From DATEBA01 sp035288045 (lineage in GTDB: Bacteria; Actinomycetota; UBA4738; HRBIN12), in NCBI GenBank assembly GCA_035288045.1, contig DATEBA010000006.1, forward strand, positions 1 through 13,592: a stretch of 13,592 nt of DNA, given 5' to 3'. Below, piece by piece: positions 1-5,906 of the stretch (position 1 is the first letter of the stretch; each line of letters opens with the position of its first letter). The translations under genes were made by a program, and so were the position numbers. The notes below the pieces were generated by a model, which saw only the letters and a program-made list of their open reading frames with translations, had not been told where the DNA came from and did no database searches.

Positions 1-303
1 GTCACGACCGCGATCGGCACCGAGTCGTACGCGTCCGACGTCGCGATCGACGGAGACGAGAGGATCGTGGTCGTCGGCTACGCGTACATCCGCGGCGAGA
101 GCGACTTCGCTCTCGCGCGCTACGGGTCCACGGGGCTGCCCGACGCCTCGTTCGGCGGCGCGGGGACGATCGCCACGGATCTCGCCGTCCAAGACTCGGC
201 CAACGGGGCCGCGATCCAGGCCGACGGCAAGATCGTGGCCGTGGGCCAAGCCGCCTCCATGGGTGGTGAGCAGAACTTCGCGGTAACGCGGTACCTAGGG
301 TGA
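1..303 (+). CDS. Delta-60 repeat (DUF5122-type) beta-propeller protein, C-terminal fragment
   Basis: The frame is open from base 1 and ends at TGA 301-303, so only the last 100 residues are in the window; the start lies upstream. Two consecutive repeats of the delta-60 type are visible. One has a YASDVAIDGDERIVVVG core followed by DFALARYGSTGLPDASFGG, and the next has AIQADGKIVAVGQ followed by QNFAVTRY. The alternation of a D-G-[KR]-I-[VL]-V-[AV]-G strand with a DFALARY strand and a G.LD.SFG.GG turn is diagnostic of this family. Family members are usually long secreted or surface proteins forming beta-propellers; the ligand is generally unknown. A signal peptide cannot be checked because the N terminus is missing. 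The last repeat ends cleanly at ARY/TRYLG, so the C terminus looks natural. The gene converges on zwf, and the two stop regions overlap by 9 bp. Confidence 0.8.
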   Translation, partial: VTTAIGTESYASDVAIDGDERIVVVGYAYIRGESDFALARYGSTGLPDASFGGAGTIATDLAVQDSANGAAIQADGKIVAVGQAASMGGEQNFAVTRYLG

Positions 304-1725
304 CGCCCCAGTAGACAGGTACCAGGAGCGCGGTGCCAAGAGCCAGGCCGCCTCCGACGGTCCCCAGCTCCCCGGCTCGTAGGGCAACACAACGGCGGAG
401 CTCCCGAGCACCGGCATGAGAACCTCCCACGCGCGCTCGATACCGTCCTGCCGGATGAACAGCGTGTGGTCCCCCTCCATCGCCTCCAGCAGTAGCAGCT
501 CGTACGCGTCAAGGAGCTCCGACTGGAACTCGCTCGCGTAGTCGAACTCCATGTCCACCCGCTCGAGCGCCAGCCCCGGCCCGGGCTTCTTCGCGTTCAG
601 CGCCAGGGAGATCCCCTCGTTCGGCTGGATCCGTATCGTCAGGTGGTCCGGCGGCGAGGAGCGGACCTTCGTCCCGCGGAAGACGTTGTACGGGACTTGG
701 CGGAACATGAGCGTGACCTCGCTCATCTTCTGTGCCAGGCGCTTCCCCGTCCGCAGGTAGAAAGGCACGCCGGCCCACCGCCAGTTGTCGATCTGCACCT
801 CGAGCGCGGCGAAAGTCTCTACCTGCGAATCCGGCTCGACTCCCGGCTCGTCGCGGTAGCCCTCGTACTGCCCTCGGACGATGTTGCGGGGGTCGACCGC
901 CTTCATCGCCCGAAGCACCTTGACAGTCTCGTCGCGGAGCCGGTCGGGGTCGAAGGACACCGGCGGCTCCATCGCGAGGAACGTGAGCACCTGGAACAGG
1001 TGCGTCGACATCATGTCCCGGATCGCGCCCGTCTGCTCGTAGAAGGCGCCGCGACCCTCTATCCCGATCTCCTCGGCGACGGTGATCTGCACGTGGTCGA
1101 TGTAGCGACGGTTCCAGACGGGCTCGAACAAGCCGTTGGAGAAGCGGAAGGCGAGGATGTTCTGGACGGTCTCCTTGCCCAAGTAGTGGTCGATCCGGAA
1201 GACCTGGGACTCGTCGAAGGTCTCGTGGATCCTCGACTCGAGCTCCCGCGCCGACGTCAGATCGCGGCCGAAGGGCTTCTCGATCACGAGCTTCGCGCCG
1301 CGAGAGAGGTCGGACTCGCCGAGCCGCGCAACGAGGTCCGGGTAGGCCGAGGGCGGCGTCGCCGCGTGGAAGAAACGGCTAGCGTCCGTGTGCCGCCTGC
1401 CCTCGAGCACGTCGAGGTACCCAGCGAGCTCGTCCATCGCGCCCGGCTCCGAGTACTCCCCGGCCCGGTAGGACAGCCGATCCTGGAACCCCTCCCAGGC
1501 AGCGTCCTCCACCACGTGGCTGGCAAACTTGCGGACCGACTCGCGCGCCTGCTCGTGGAACTCCTCGTCGGTGAGCTGCGTGCGCGCATATCCCACGATC
1601 GAGAAGTCCTCGGGCATCAGTCCCTCGGCAAAGAGGTGGAAGAAGGCCGGCAGCAGCTTCCGCTTCGTGAGGTCACCCGAAGCACCGAAGATGACGATCG
1701 TCTGAGGTGGGAGCGCCTGCCCCAT
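295..1725 (-). CDS. zwf: Glucose-6-phosphate 1-dehydrogenase
   Basis: This 476-residue enzyme oxidises glucose 6-phosphate to 6-phosphogluconolactone with NAD(P)+, the first step of the oxidative pentose phosphate pathway, in the cytosol. The N-terminal Rossmann fingerprint GASGDLTKRKL is at residues 14-24, EKPFGRD at 149-155, and the family signature RIDHYLGKE at 177-185. The catalytic-base histidine (His240 in Leuconostoc numbering) is His242 within RDMMSTHLFQ. The C terminus PGSWGP at 451-456 is typical. Length is slightly below the usual 480-510 but all motifs are present. ATG at 1725 is chosen because AAGGAG lies 5 bases upstream and the Rossmann strand begins at once; a longer in-frame extension to 1974 lies inside gnd. 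The ATG overlaps the gnd stop by one base (TGATG), so the two are probably translationally coupled. No opcA or pgl gene follows in the window. Confidence 0.97.
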   Translation of the reverse strand: MGQALPPQTIVIFGASGDLTKRKLLPAFFHLFAEGLMPEDFSIVGYARTQLTDEEFHEQARESVRKFASHVVEDAAWEGFQDRLSYRAGEYSEPGAMDELAGYLDVLEGRRHTDASRFFHAATPPSAYPDLVARLGESDLSRGAKLVIEKPFGRDLTSARELESRIHETFDESQVFRIDHYLGKETVQNILAFRFSNGLFEPVWNRRYIDHVQITVAEEIGIEGRGAFYEQTGAIRDMMSTHLFQVLTFLAMEPPVSFDPDRLRDETVKVLRAMKAVDPRNIVRGQYEGYRDEPGVEPDSQVETFAALEVQIDNWRWAGVPFYLRTGKRLAQKMSEVTLMFRQVPYNVFRGTKVRSSPPDHLTIRIQPNEGISLALNAKKPGPGLALERVDMEFDYASEFQSELLDAYELLLLEAMEGDHTLFIRQDGIERAWEVLMPVLGSSAVVLPYEPGSWGPSEAAWLLAPRSWYLSTGASP

Positions 1726-2621
1726 CACGTCTCCTTGACCGCGTGACCCCCGAACTCCCGCCGCAGGGCGGCGATCACCTTCGCGGAGAAGGACTCGTCC
1801 CGGCGAGACGCGAAGCGCGCGAAGAGCGACGACGCGATCACGTAAGCAGGTACGTCCTCGTCGATCGCGGCCTGCACCGTCCATCGCCCCTCGCCGGAGT
1901 CCTCGACGTAGCCGCGGACCGCCTCGAGCTTCGGATCCCGCTCGAGCGCGTCGTGCAGCAGCTCGAGCAACCACGAGCGCACGACGCTGCCGTAGCGCCA
2001 GATGCCGGCGACCCCCTCCAAGTCCAGATCGAACTCGGACCGCTCGAGTATCTCGAAGCCCTCACCGAACGCGGCTAGCATGCCGTACTCGATGCCGTTG
2101 TGAACCATCTTCGTGAAATGCCCGCTGCCGGACGGCCCGACGCGCGCGTAACCACCTTCGGGCGCGAGCGCGAGGAACGCCGGCTCGACTATCCGTACGG
2201 CCTCGGGTTCCCCGCCGACCATGAGGCAGTAGCCGTTCTCGAGCCCCCATATTCCGCCGCTCGTTCCGCAGTCGAGGAAGCGGATGCCGCGCTCGGCGAG
2301 CTCGGCGGCGCGGCGCTTCGTGTCCCTGTAGTTGGAGTTGCCGCCGTCGACGATCACGTCGCCGGCCTCGAGGAGTTCGGAGAGCTCCCGGATCACGCCC
2401 TCTGTCGTGTCGCCCGCCGGAACCATCGTCCAGATCACGCGCGGCGAGGGGAGTCGCTCCACGAGCGCGGCGAGCGAGGGCGCCGTCTCAGCACCCATCG
2501 ACGCCGCCTTCGTGCGGGAGGCCTCGCTCCTGGCGAAGGCGACCACCTCGTGGCCGTTCCTCAGCAGGCGGACGACCATGTTGCCGCCCATCCGGCCCAG
2601 TCCGATCATCGCGAGCTTCAT
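1725..2621 (-). CDS. gnd: 6-phosphogluconate dehydrogenase (decarboxylating), short form
   Basis: At 298 residues this is the short 6-phosphogluconate dehydrogenase class, not the 470-residue form. It decarboxylates 6-phosphogluconate to ribulose 5-phosphate, giving NAD(P)H. The dinucleotide fold GLGRMGGNM is at residues 7-15, the substrate-binding segment DGGNSNYRDT at 92-101, GTSGGIWG at 119-126, and the catalytic lysine is Lys171 in HFTKMVHNGIEYG. After the second beta strand the sequence reads FARSEAS; an arginine there (Arg31) is where NADP-dependent relatives hold the 2'-phosphate, so NADP use is possible, although many short forms use NAD. ATG at 2621 has a GGAGGAGG ribosome binding site. 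The ATG overlaps the Rieske gene stop (ATGA) and the stop overlaps the zwf start, making a tightly coupled three-gene operon. Whether substrates are exactly 6-phosphogluconate is inferred from the family and the neighbouring zwf. Confidence 0.94.
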   Translation of the reverse strand: MKLAMIGLGRMGGNMVVRLLRNGHEVVAFARSEASRTKAASMGAETAPSLAALVERLPSPRVIWTMVPAGDTTEGVIRELSELLEAGDVIVDGGNSNYRDTKRRAAELAERGIRFLDCGTSGGIWGLENGYCLMVGGEPEAVRIVEPAFLALAPEGGYARVGPSGSGHFTKMVHNGIEYGMLAAFGEGFEILERSEFDLDLEGVAGIWRYGSVVRSWLLELLHDALERDPKLEAVRGYVEDSGEGRWTVQAAIDEDVPAYVIASSLFARFASRRDESFSAKVIAALRREFGGHAVKET

Positions 2622-2944
2622 GGCTCCTCCTCCGGCGCCGCGACCTCGATCCAGCCGTCGACGACCCGGGCCGGGAAGACCGGTACCGGGTCTTCGGCGG
2701 GCCCGTCGATCGGCTCGCCGGTGCGGAGGTCGAACACGCTCGCGTGGCAAGGGCACTCCACCTCCGGCTCCATGTCGGAGAGCGCTCCCTCGGCGAGCGA
2801 GCACCCCGAGTGTGTGCACTCGTCGCCGACCGCGTGGATCTCGTTCTCGAAGTGGGCCAGCGCCACGCGCCCGATCGAGAGATCGTACGCGCGTAGCTCC
2901 CCCTCGGGCACCTCAGCCAGCGAGCCCACGCGGATGTAGTCCAC
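2618..2944 (-). CDS. Rieske-type [2Fe-2S] ferredoxin-like protein
   Basis: A single Rieske domain of 108 residues with no membrane anchor or signal, so a soluble cytosolic electron carrier or a small subunit of a larger enzyme. The cluster ligands are Cys43-x-His45 (CTH) and Cys64-x2-His67 (CPCH). Extra cysteines at 48 and 66 match the disulfide-forming pair of bc1-type Rieske proteins and are absent from many BphF-type ferredoxins. GTG at 2944 is preferred because GGGGGAGG lies about 7 bases upstream and the domain starts directly (DYIRVGSL); an upstream ATG at 3013 would add 23 basic, low-quality residues that overlap the ribosome binding site. It is the first gene of an operon with gnd and zwf, overlapping gnd by 4 bp. 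The partner enzyme is not in the window, so its electron donor and acceptor are unknown. Confidence 0.9.
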   Translation of the reverse strand: MDYIRVGSLAEVPEGELRAYDLSIGRVALAHFENEIHAVGDECTHSGCSLAEGALSDMEPEVECPCHASVFDLRTGEPIDGPAEDPVPVFPARVVDGWIEVAAPEEEP

Positions 2945-2996
2945 CGTGGTCCTCCCCCCGATTGCGGGCTTCCGGCCAAACACTACCGCCCGACCG

Positions 2997-3008
2997 CGCC
3001 CCGGGGCG
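2997..3008. repeat. Perfect 12-bp GC palindrome between FG-GAP gene and Rieske gene
   Basis: CGCCCCGGGGCG is fully self-complementary and lies 10 bases past the FG-GAP gene stop and about 50 bases before the Rieske start. It has no loop and no T-run, so it is not a classical terminator. It could be a protein-binding site or chance in very GC-rich DNA. The 73-bp gap also carries TAGTGT on the minus strand (about 2978-2983), a possible -10 element, without a recognisable -35. Confidence 0.25.
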
Positions 3009-3017
3009 TCCACCGCG

Positions 3018-4634
3018 TCATCCGGCGGCGAGGGCGAAGGGGAAGTAGTCGTAAGCGTCGAGGACCTCGAGGACCCCCGGGCTGTCCTGGGTCCAAACCT
3101 GTCTAGCGGTCGAGCCGAGACCCGCGAGCGAGGATCCGTACAGGACGTGGAAAGCGCCGGCGTACCTTCGCGTGTCCCAACTCTCGAAGTGCGCCCCGAT
3201 CACGAGATCCTCGGCCGGCCCCGCGCCGAGATCGGCCGCATCGAGCACGCTTCCGAAGTGATCGAGCTCCTCGACCGGGTTGCCGGCCATGTCCTGAGTC
3301 CACAGCTGCGCCCGAGCTGTGGAGAGCCCATCGGCCGTCCCGTAGAGCACGTTCACGACGCCCGCGTCCCTGACCCCCGAGACGTCGTGGTAGCGGGCGC
3401 CCGCTGCCAGGTCGTCGTTGCCGTCGGCGTCGAAGTCGCCGATCGCCATCGCTTTTCCGAGCCTGTCGCCGTTGCCGGCGACTCCGGGCACGTCCGACAC
3501 CTCCTGGTGCCACACCTGGTTCCCGGCGGCCGACAGACCACCCGGCGACCCGTACAGGACGGCGACCGCTCCGGCGTCGGCGATGGGACCGACATCCTCA
3601 CCCGGGACGCCGACTGCCAGGTCGTCGGCCCCGTCGCCGCCTATGTCACCGGTCGCCAGGGTGAAGCCGAACTCGTCGCCGGACTCCGCGGTGTCGGCTA
3701 CGTTCACGTCGTCCTGGCTCCACTGGGTGCCGGAACCTGTGAGCCCCGTTTCCGACCCCGACAGAACGGTTATCGCGCCGGCATCAACCGCTAGTCCAAC
3801 GTCCTCGGAACGGGCGCCGGCGGCCAGGTCCGCTCGTCCGTCGCCGTCGAAGTCGCCGACGGCGAGCGCGGCGCCGAACTGATCCCTCGCTTCGGCGACT
3901 CCGGGCGCCCCACCGGCGCCCTGGACCCACAGCTGGTTCCCGACCGCGGACAGGCCGGTGTCGGATCCATACATCACGGCGACCGCGCCCACGTTCGCGA
4001 GGCCCGCCAAGTCCTCCCGCTGAGAGCCGATCGCCAGATCCGCCCTGCCGTCGCCGTCCAGGTCGCCGGCCGCGAGCGCGTAGCCGAACTGATCCCCTGT
4101 CTCGGGCGAATCCAGAATCCCGCCCGCACCCTGCGTCCACCACTGGCTCCCTCTGCGGACGAGCCCGCCGGAAGAGCCGTACATCACGAGCACCGCGCCG
4201 GCGCTCCGGACGTCGCCGACGTCCTCGTACGGCAGTCCGATCGCGAGATCGCCGCGGAGGTCGCCGTCGAAGTCGCCGGCCGCGAGCGCGAAGCCAAGCA
4301 GATCGCCCGGCTCGCCGGTATCCGGGACGCCGCGAGCATCCTGGTAGACCAGCTGGTTCCCCTCCGATGTGAGCCCGGTCGAACCCGAGTACAGAACGTT
4401 GACGGCTCCCTGGTTCTTCACGCCACCGACATCCTCTCGAGGCACCCCGACGGCCAGGTCGTCCACGCCGTCGCCGTTGAAGTCGGATGGCGGGTCCGCG
4501 GGGCTGGCTACCGGCGGGGACGACGTGCTGGGAGGACCAGGCGGCGGCGACGGTCCCCGCCCGAAGCCCGAGGCGGGCATCACCCCCACGCCGACGACGG
4601 CGGCAACGAAGATCACTAGCGGGAGCCGTCGCAT
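3018..4634 (-). CDS. Secreted FG-GAP repeat protein (seven-bladed integrin-alpha-like beta-propeller)
   Basis: 538 residues. Residues 1-23 form a Sec signal peptide (MRR, hydrophobic core, PASG), followed by a Pro/Ser linker to about residue 50. The remainder divides into seven units of about 70 residues, each starting with a D-x-[DN]-x-D-G-x-x-DLA-x-G segment (for example DFNGDGVDDLAVG, DFDGDGRADLAAG) and then ED, GAV-x-VLYGS, a GL turn, and G-D-x-FG-x-ALAxG. The Asp-rich loops are the Ca2+-binding loops of FG-GAP repeats; units 5-7 are partly degenerate (DIGGDG, DFDADG, DLGAGP). The mature chain begins at the second half of a unit (DFNGDG) and ends at the first half (FALAAG), so the terminal halves would complete one blade. 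The protein therefore looks whole, not truncated. Likely extracellular adhesion or ligand binding; the ligand is unknown. A near-leaderless promoter lies just upstream. Confidence 0.9.
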   Translation of the reverse strand: MRRLPLVIFVAAVVGVGVMPASGFGRGPSPPPGPPSTSSPPVASPADPPSDFNGDGVDDLAVGVPREDVGGVKNQGAVNVLYSGSTGLTSEGNQLVYQDARGVPDTGEPGDLLGFALAAGDFDGDLRGDLAIGLPYEDVGDVRSAGAVLVMYGSSGGLVRRGSQWWTQGAGGILDSPETGDQFGYALAAGDLDGDGRADLAIGSQREDLAGLANVGAVAVMYGSDTGLSAVGNQLWVQGAGGAPGVAEARDQFGAALAVGDFDGDGRADLAAGARSEDVGLAVDAGAITVLSGSETGLTGSGTQWSQDDVNVADTAESGDEFGFTLATGDIGGDGADDLAVGVPGEDVGPIADAGAVAVLYGSPGGLSAAGNQVWHQEVSDVPGVAGNGDRLGKAMAIGDFDADGNDDLAAGARYHDVSGVRDAGVVNVLYGTADGLSTARAQLWTQDMAGNPVEELDHFGSVLDAADLGAGPAEDLVIGAHFESWDTRRYAGAFHVLYGSSLAGLGSTARQVWTQDSPGVLEVLDAYDYFPFALAAG

Positions 4635-4643
4635 CAGGACGCA

Positions 4644-4672
4644 ACGCTATGACGCCCTGCCCGTCGGCGCAA
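4644..4672 (-). promoter_or_regulatory. Candidate promoter of the FG-GAP gene
   Basis: On the minus strand TTGCGC (4672-4667) and TAGCGT (4649-4644) are separated by exactly 17 bases. The predicted start of transcription is near 4637, about 3 bases before the ATG at 4634, and no ribosome binding site is present. This suggests a leaderless or nearly leaderless mRNA and an expression unit separate from the upstream phosphatidyltransferase gene, which ends at 4685. Confidence 0.45.
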
Positions 4673-4684
4673 TCGGTGGCCGGG

Positions 4685-5341
4685 CTACACCGGCGCCCGC
4701 CGCAGTGCCGACCAGGTGCGCTGGGCAAGCGTTACACCTCCCAGGGCAGTCAGGAGGACGAGCACCGGGAGCAGCGCGCCGGGGATCGTGAGCCCGAGGA
4801 TCAGGGCGACGTAGCGCTCAAGCCGCTGGAAGAGACCTTCGGTGAGCCGGACGCCGACGGCCTCGGCCTCTGCGCGCACGTGACTCACCGCGAGCGAAAC
4901 CACGAGCGTGGCCAGCGCGAGCGCAGCTTCGAGGTCTCGTCCAAGGCCCGCGAGGGACCAGAACAGGCAGGAGAACAGGATCGCGTCCGAAGCCCGGTCG
5001 AGAACGGCGTCGAGGAAAGCGCCCGACCGCTTCTCCTCACCGCGCAGTCTCGCCACGCCGCCATCGAAGACGTCGAAGAGCCCGGCCGGCATGAGTAGCA
5101 ACCCGGGAACGAGGCGCCGGCCGGTGAGCAGGAGCCATCCGATGATCGCGTTGGTTGCCAGGGACGCGACCGTGAGGTGCCAGGGCCGGACGCCGGCCCG
5201 GTACAGGCCGGCGAGCGCGATACGGTAGGGCCACGTGAAGGCCCACCGCATCGCGGGGCCGAACGCCCCCTCGGACCTGCGAGGCGCGGGGAGGTCGCGG
5301 ACCCGCTTCGCTCGATCACTTTCTGAGCCGTTCTCGTTCAT
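4685..5341 (-). CDS. CDP-alcohol phosphatidyltransferase, probable phosphatidylinositol-phosphate synthase type
   Basis: 218-residue integral membrane enzyme that transfers a phosphatidyl group from CDP-diacylglycerol to an alcohol. The full CDP-alcohol phosphotransferase motif is present: Asp90-x2-Asp93-Gly94-x2-Ala97-Arg98-x8-Gly107-x3-Asp111-x3-Asp115. About five to six hydrophobic segments surround it (roughly 55-73, 78-90, 118-135, 138-155, 176-200). GAFLDAVLDRASD and the downstream VRAEAEAVG...ERYVALILG pattern resemble actinobacterial phosphatidylinositol-phosphate synthases and archaeal archaetidylinositol-phosphate synthases more than PgsA (glycerol phosphate). That assignment is from recalled family patterns and remains tentative. 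The ATG lies 3 bases after the greA stop with only a weak ribosome binding site, consistent with translational coupling to greA. The N-terminal 30 residues are charged and probably cytosolic. Confidence 0.85.
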   Translation of the reverse strand: MNENGSESDRAKRVRDLPAPRRSEGAFGPAMRWAFTWPYRIALAGLYRAGVRPWHLTVASLATNAIIGWLLLTGRRLVPGLLLMPAGLFDVFDGGVARLRGEEKRSGAFLDAVLDRASDAILFSCLFWSLAGLGRDLEAALALATLVVSLAVSHVRAEAEAVGVRLTEGLFQRLERYVALILGLTIPGALLPVLVLLTALGGVTLAQRTWSALRRAPV

Positions 5342-5344
5342 CGC

Positions 5345-5884
5345 CTAGCCGGCTCGAGGCTCGAACCCCACGACCCGGTACTGGAAGGTCCCGCCGGGAG
5401 CCTGGAAGACGACCTCGTCGCCGACCTTCGCGCCGAGCAGTGACTGCCCGAGTGGTGACGATGTCGTGACGGTGCGAACCCCGGAGGCCCGCTCTTCCGT
5501 GGATTCCGCGAGGAGGTATACCTCGTCCTCGGGATCGTCTCCATCCAGCGGCCGGACGGTGACTAGCATCCCGGGAGCGGCCGCATCGGCGTTGGCAGGA
5601 GTCTCGACTATGTCTGGGTCGCGGAGCATGCGCTCGAGGTGACGGATCCGAGACTCCATGAGCGCTTGCTCGTTCTTCGCGGCGTCGTACTCGGCGTTCT
5701 CTCGGATGTCGCCGTGCTCGCGCGCCGCCTTCAGGCGCTCGGCGATGTGCGCCCGACCCTCCGTCTTCAGGCCCTCGAGCTCCGCCTTCAGCCGGATGTA
5801 CGCGCCGAGGGTGAGCGTCGCGGTTGCGTCCTGCCCCGGCTTGCGCGGGGACCGGCTCGCGAGCTCCTCCGGGAGGTCGGCCAC
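5345..5884 (-). CDS. greA: Transcription elongation factor GreA
   Basis: GreA rescues backtracked RNA polymerase by stimulating cleavage of the nascent transcript through the secondary channel. The coiled-coil N-terminal domain (about residues 24-95) contains the tip motif GDIRENAEYDAAK; Asp59 and Glu62 correspond to the acidic catalytic tip residues (Asp41/Glu44 of E. coli), so the protein should be active and not an inhibitory Gfh-type factor. The C-terminal FKBP-like domain (about 105-176) ends with SPLGQSLLGAKVGDEVVF, a GreA/GreB hallmark. With GTG at 5884 it is 179 residues, about 20 longer than usual because of an N-terminal extension (ADLPEEL...). GTG 5884 is preferred over an upstream ATG at 5944, which lies inside the propeller gene. 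An extended -10 element ends 7 bases before the GTG, suggesting leaderless translation. Confidence 0.95.
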   Translation of the reverse strand: MADLPEELASRSPRKPGQDATATLTLGAYIRLKAELEGLKTEGRAHIAERLKAAREHGDIRENAEYDAAKNEQALMESRIRHLERMLRDPDIVETPANADAAAPGMLVTVRPLDGDDPEDEVYLLAESTEERASGVRTVTTSSPLGQSLLGAKVGDEVVFQAPGGTFQYRVVGFEPRAG

Positions 5885-5891
5885 GCAGCCG

Positions 5892-5900
5892 AATCTACCA
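5892..5900 (-). promoter_or_regulatory. greA: Extended -10 promoter for greA (leaderless)
   Basis: On the minus strand TGG-TAGATT (5900-5892) forms an extended -10 (TGn plus TAnnnT). No -35 match is visible at the right distance, as is common for extended -10 promoters. Transcription would start at about 5884-5885, at the greA GTG. It lies within the 22-bp gap after the propeller gene stop (5907), so greA and the phosphatidyltransferase gene can be expressed independently of that gene. Confidence 0.5.
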
Positions 5901-5906
5901 AGACGG

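Noticed and set aside
643..1746. 367-codon open frame on the plus strand across zwf
   Set aside because: It is antisense to zwf, whose catalytic motifs are all intact; the translation is Arg/Glu/Val-rich with no recognisable domain.
295..1974. Longer zwf start at 1974 (559 residues)
   Set aside because: The extra 83 residues overlap gnd, are Arg/Gly-rich noise, and the ATG at 1725 has a good ribosome binding site directly before the Rossmann fold.
3018..4634. Suspected C-terminal truncation of the FG-GAP protein at ALAAG
   Set aside because: The N-terminal half-unit complements the C-terminal half-unit to give exactly seven units, so the end is explained without truncation.
3018..4634. Repeated segments about 210 bp apart as a possible DNA repeat array or CRISPR
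   Set aside because: The periodicity follows the protein repeats and the copies diverge at the DNA level; spacing and unit size do not fit CRISPR.
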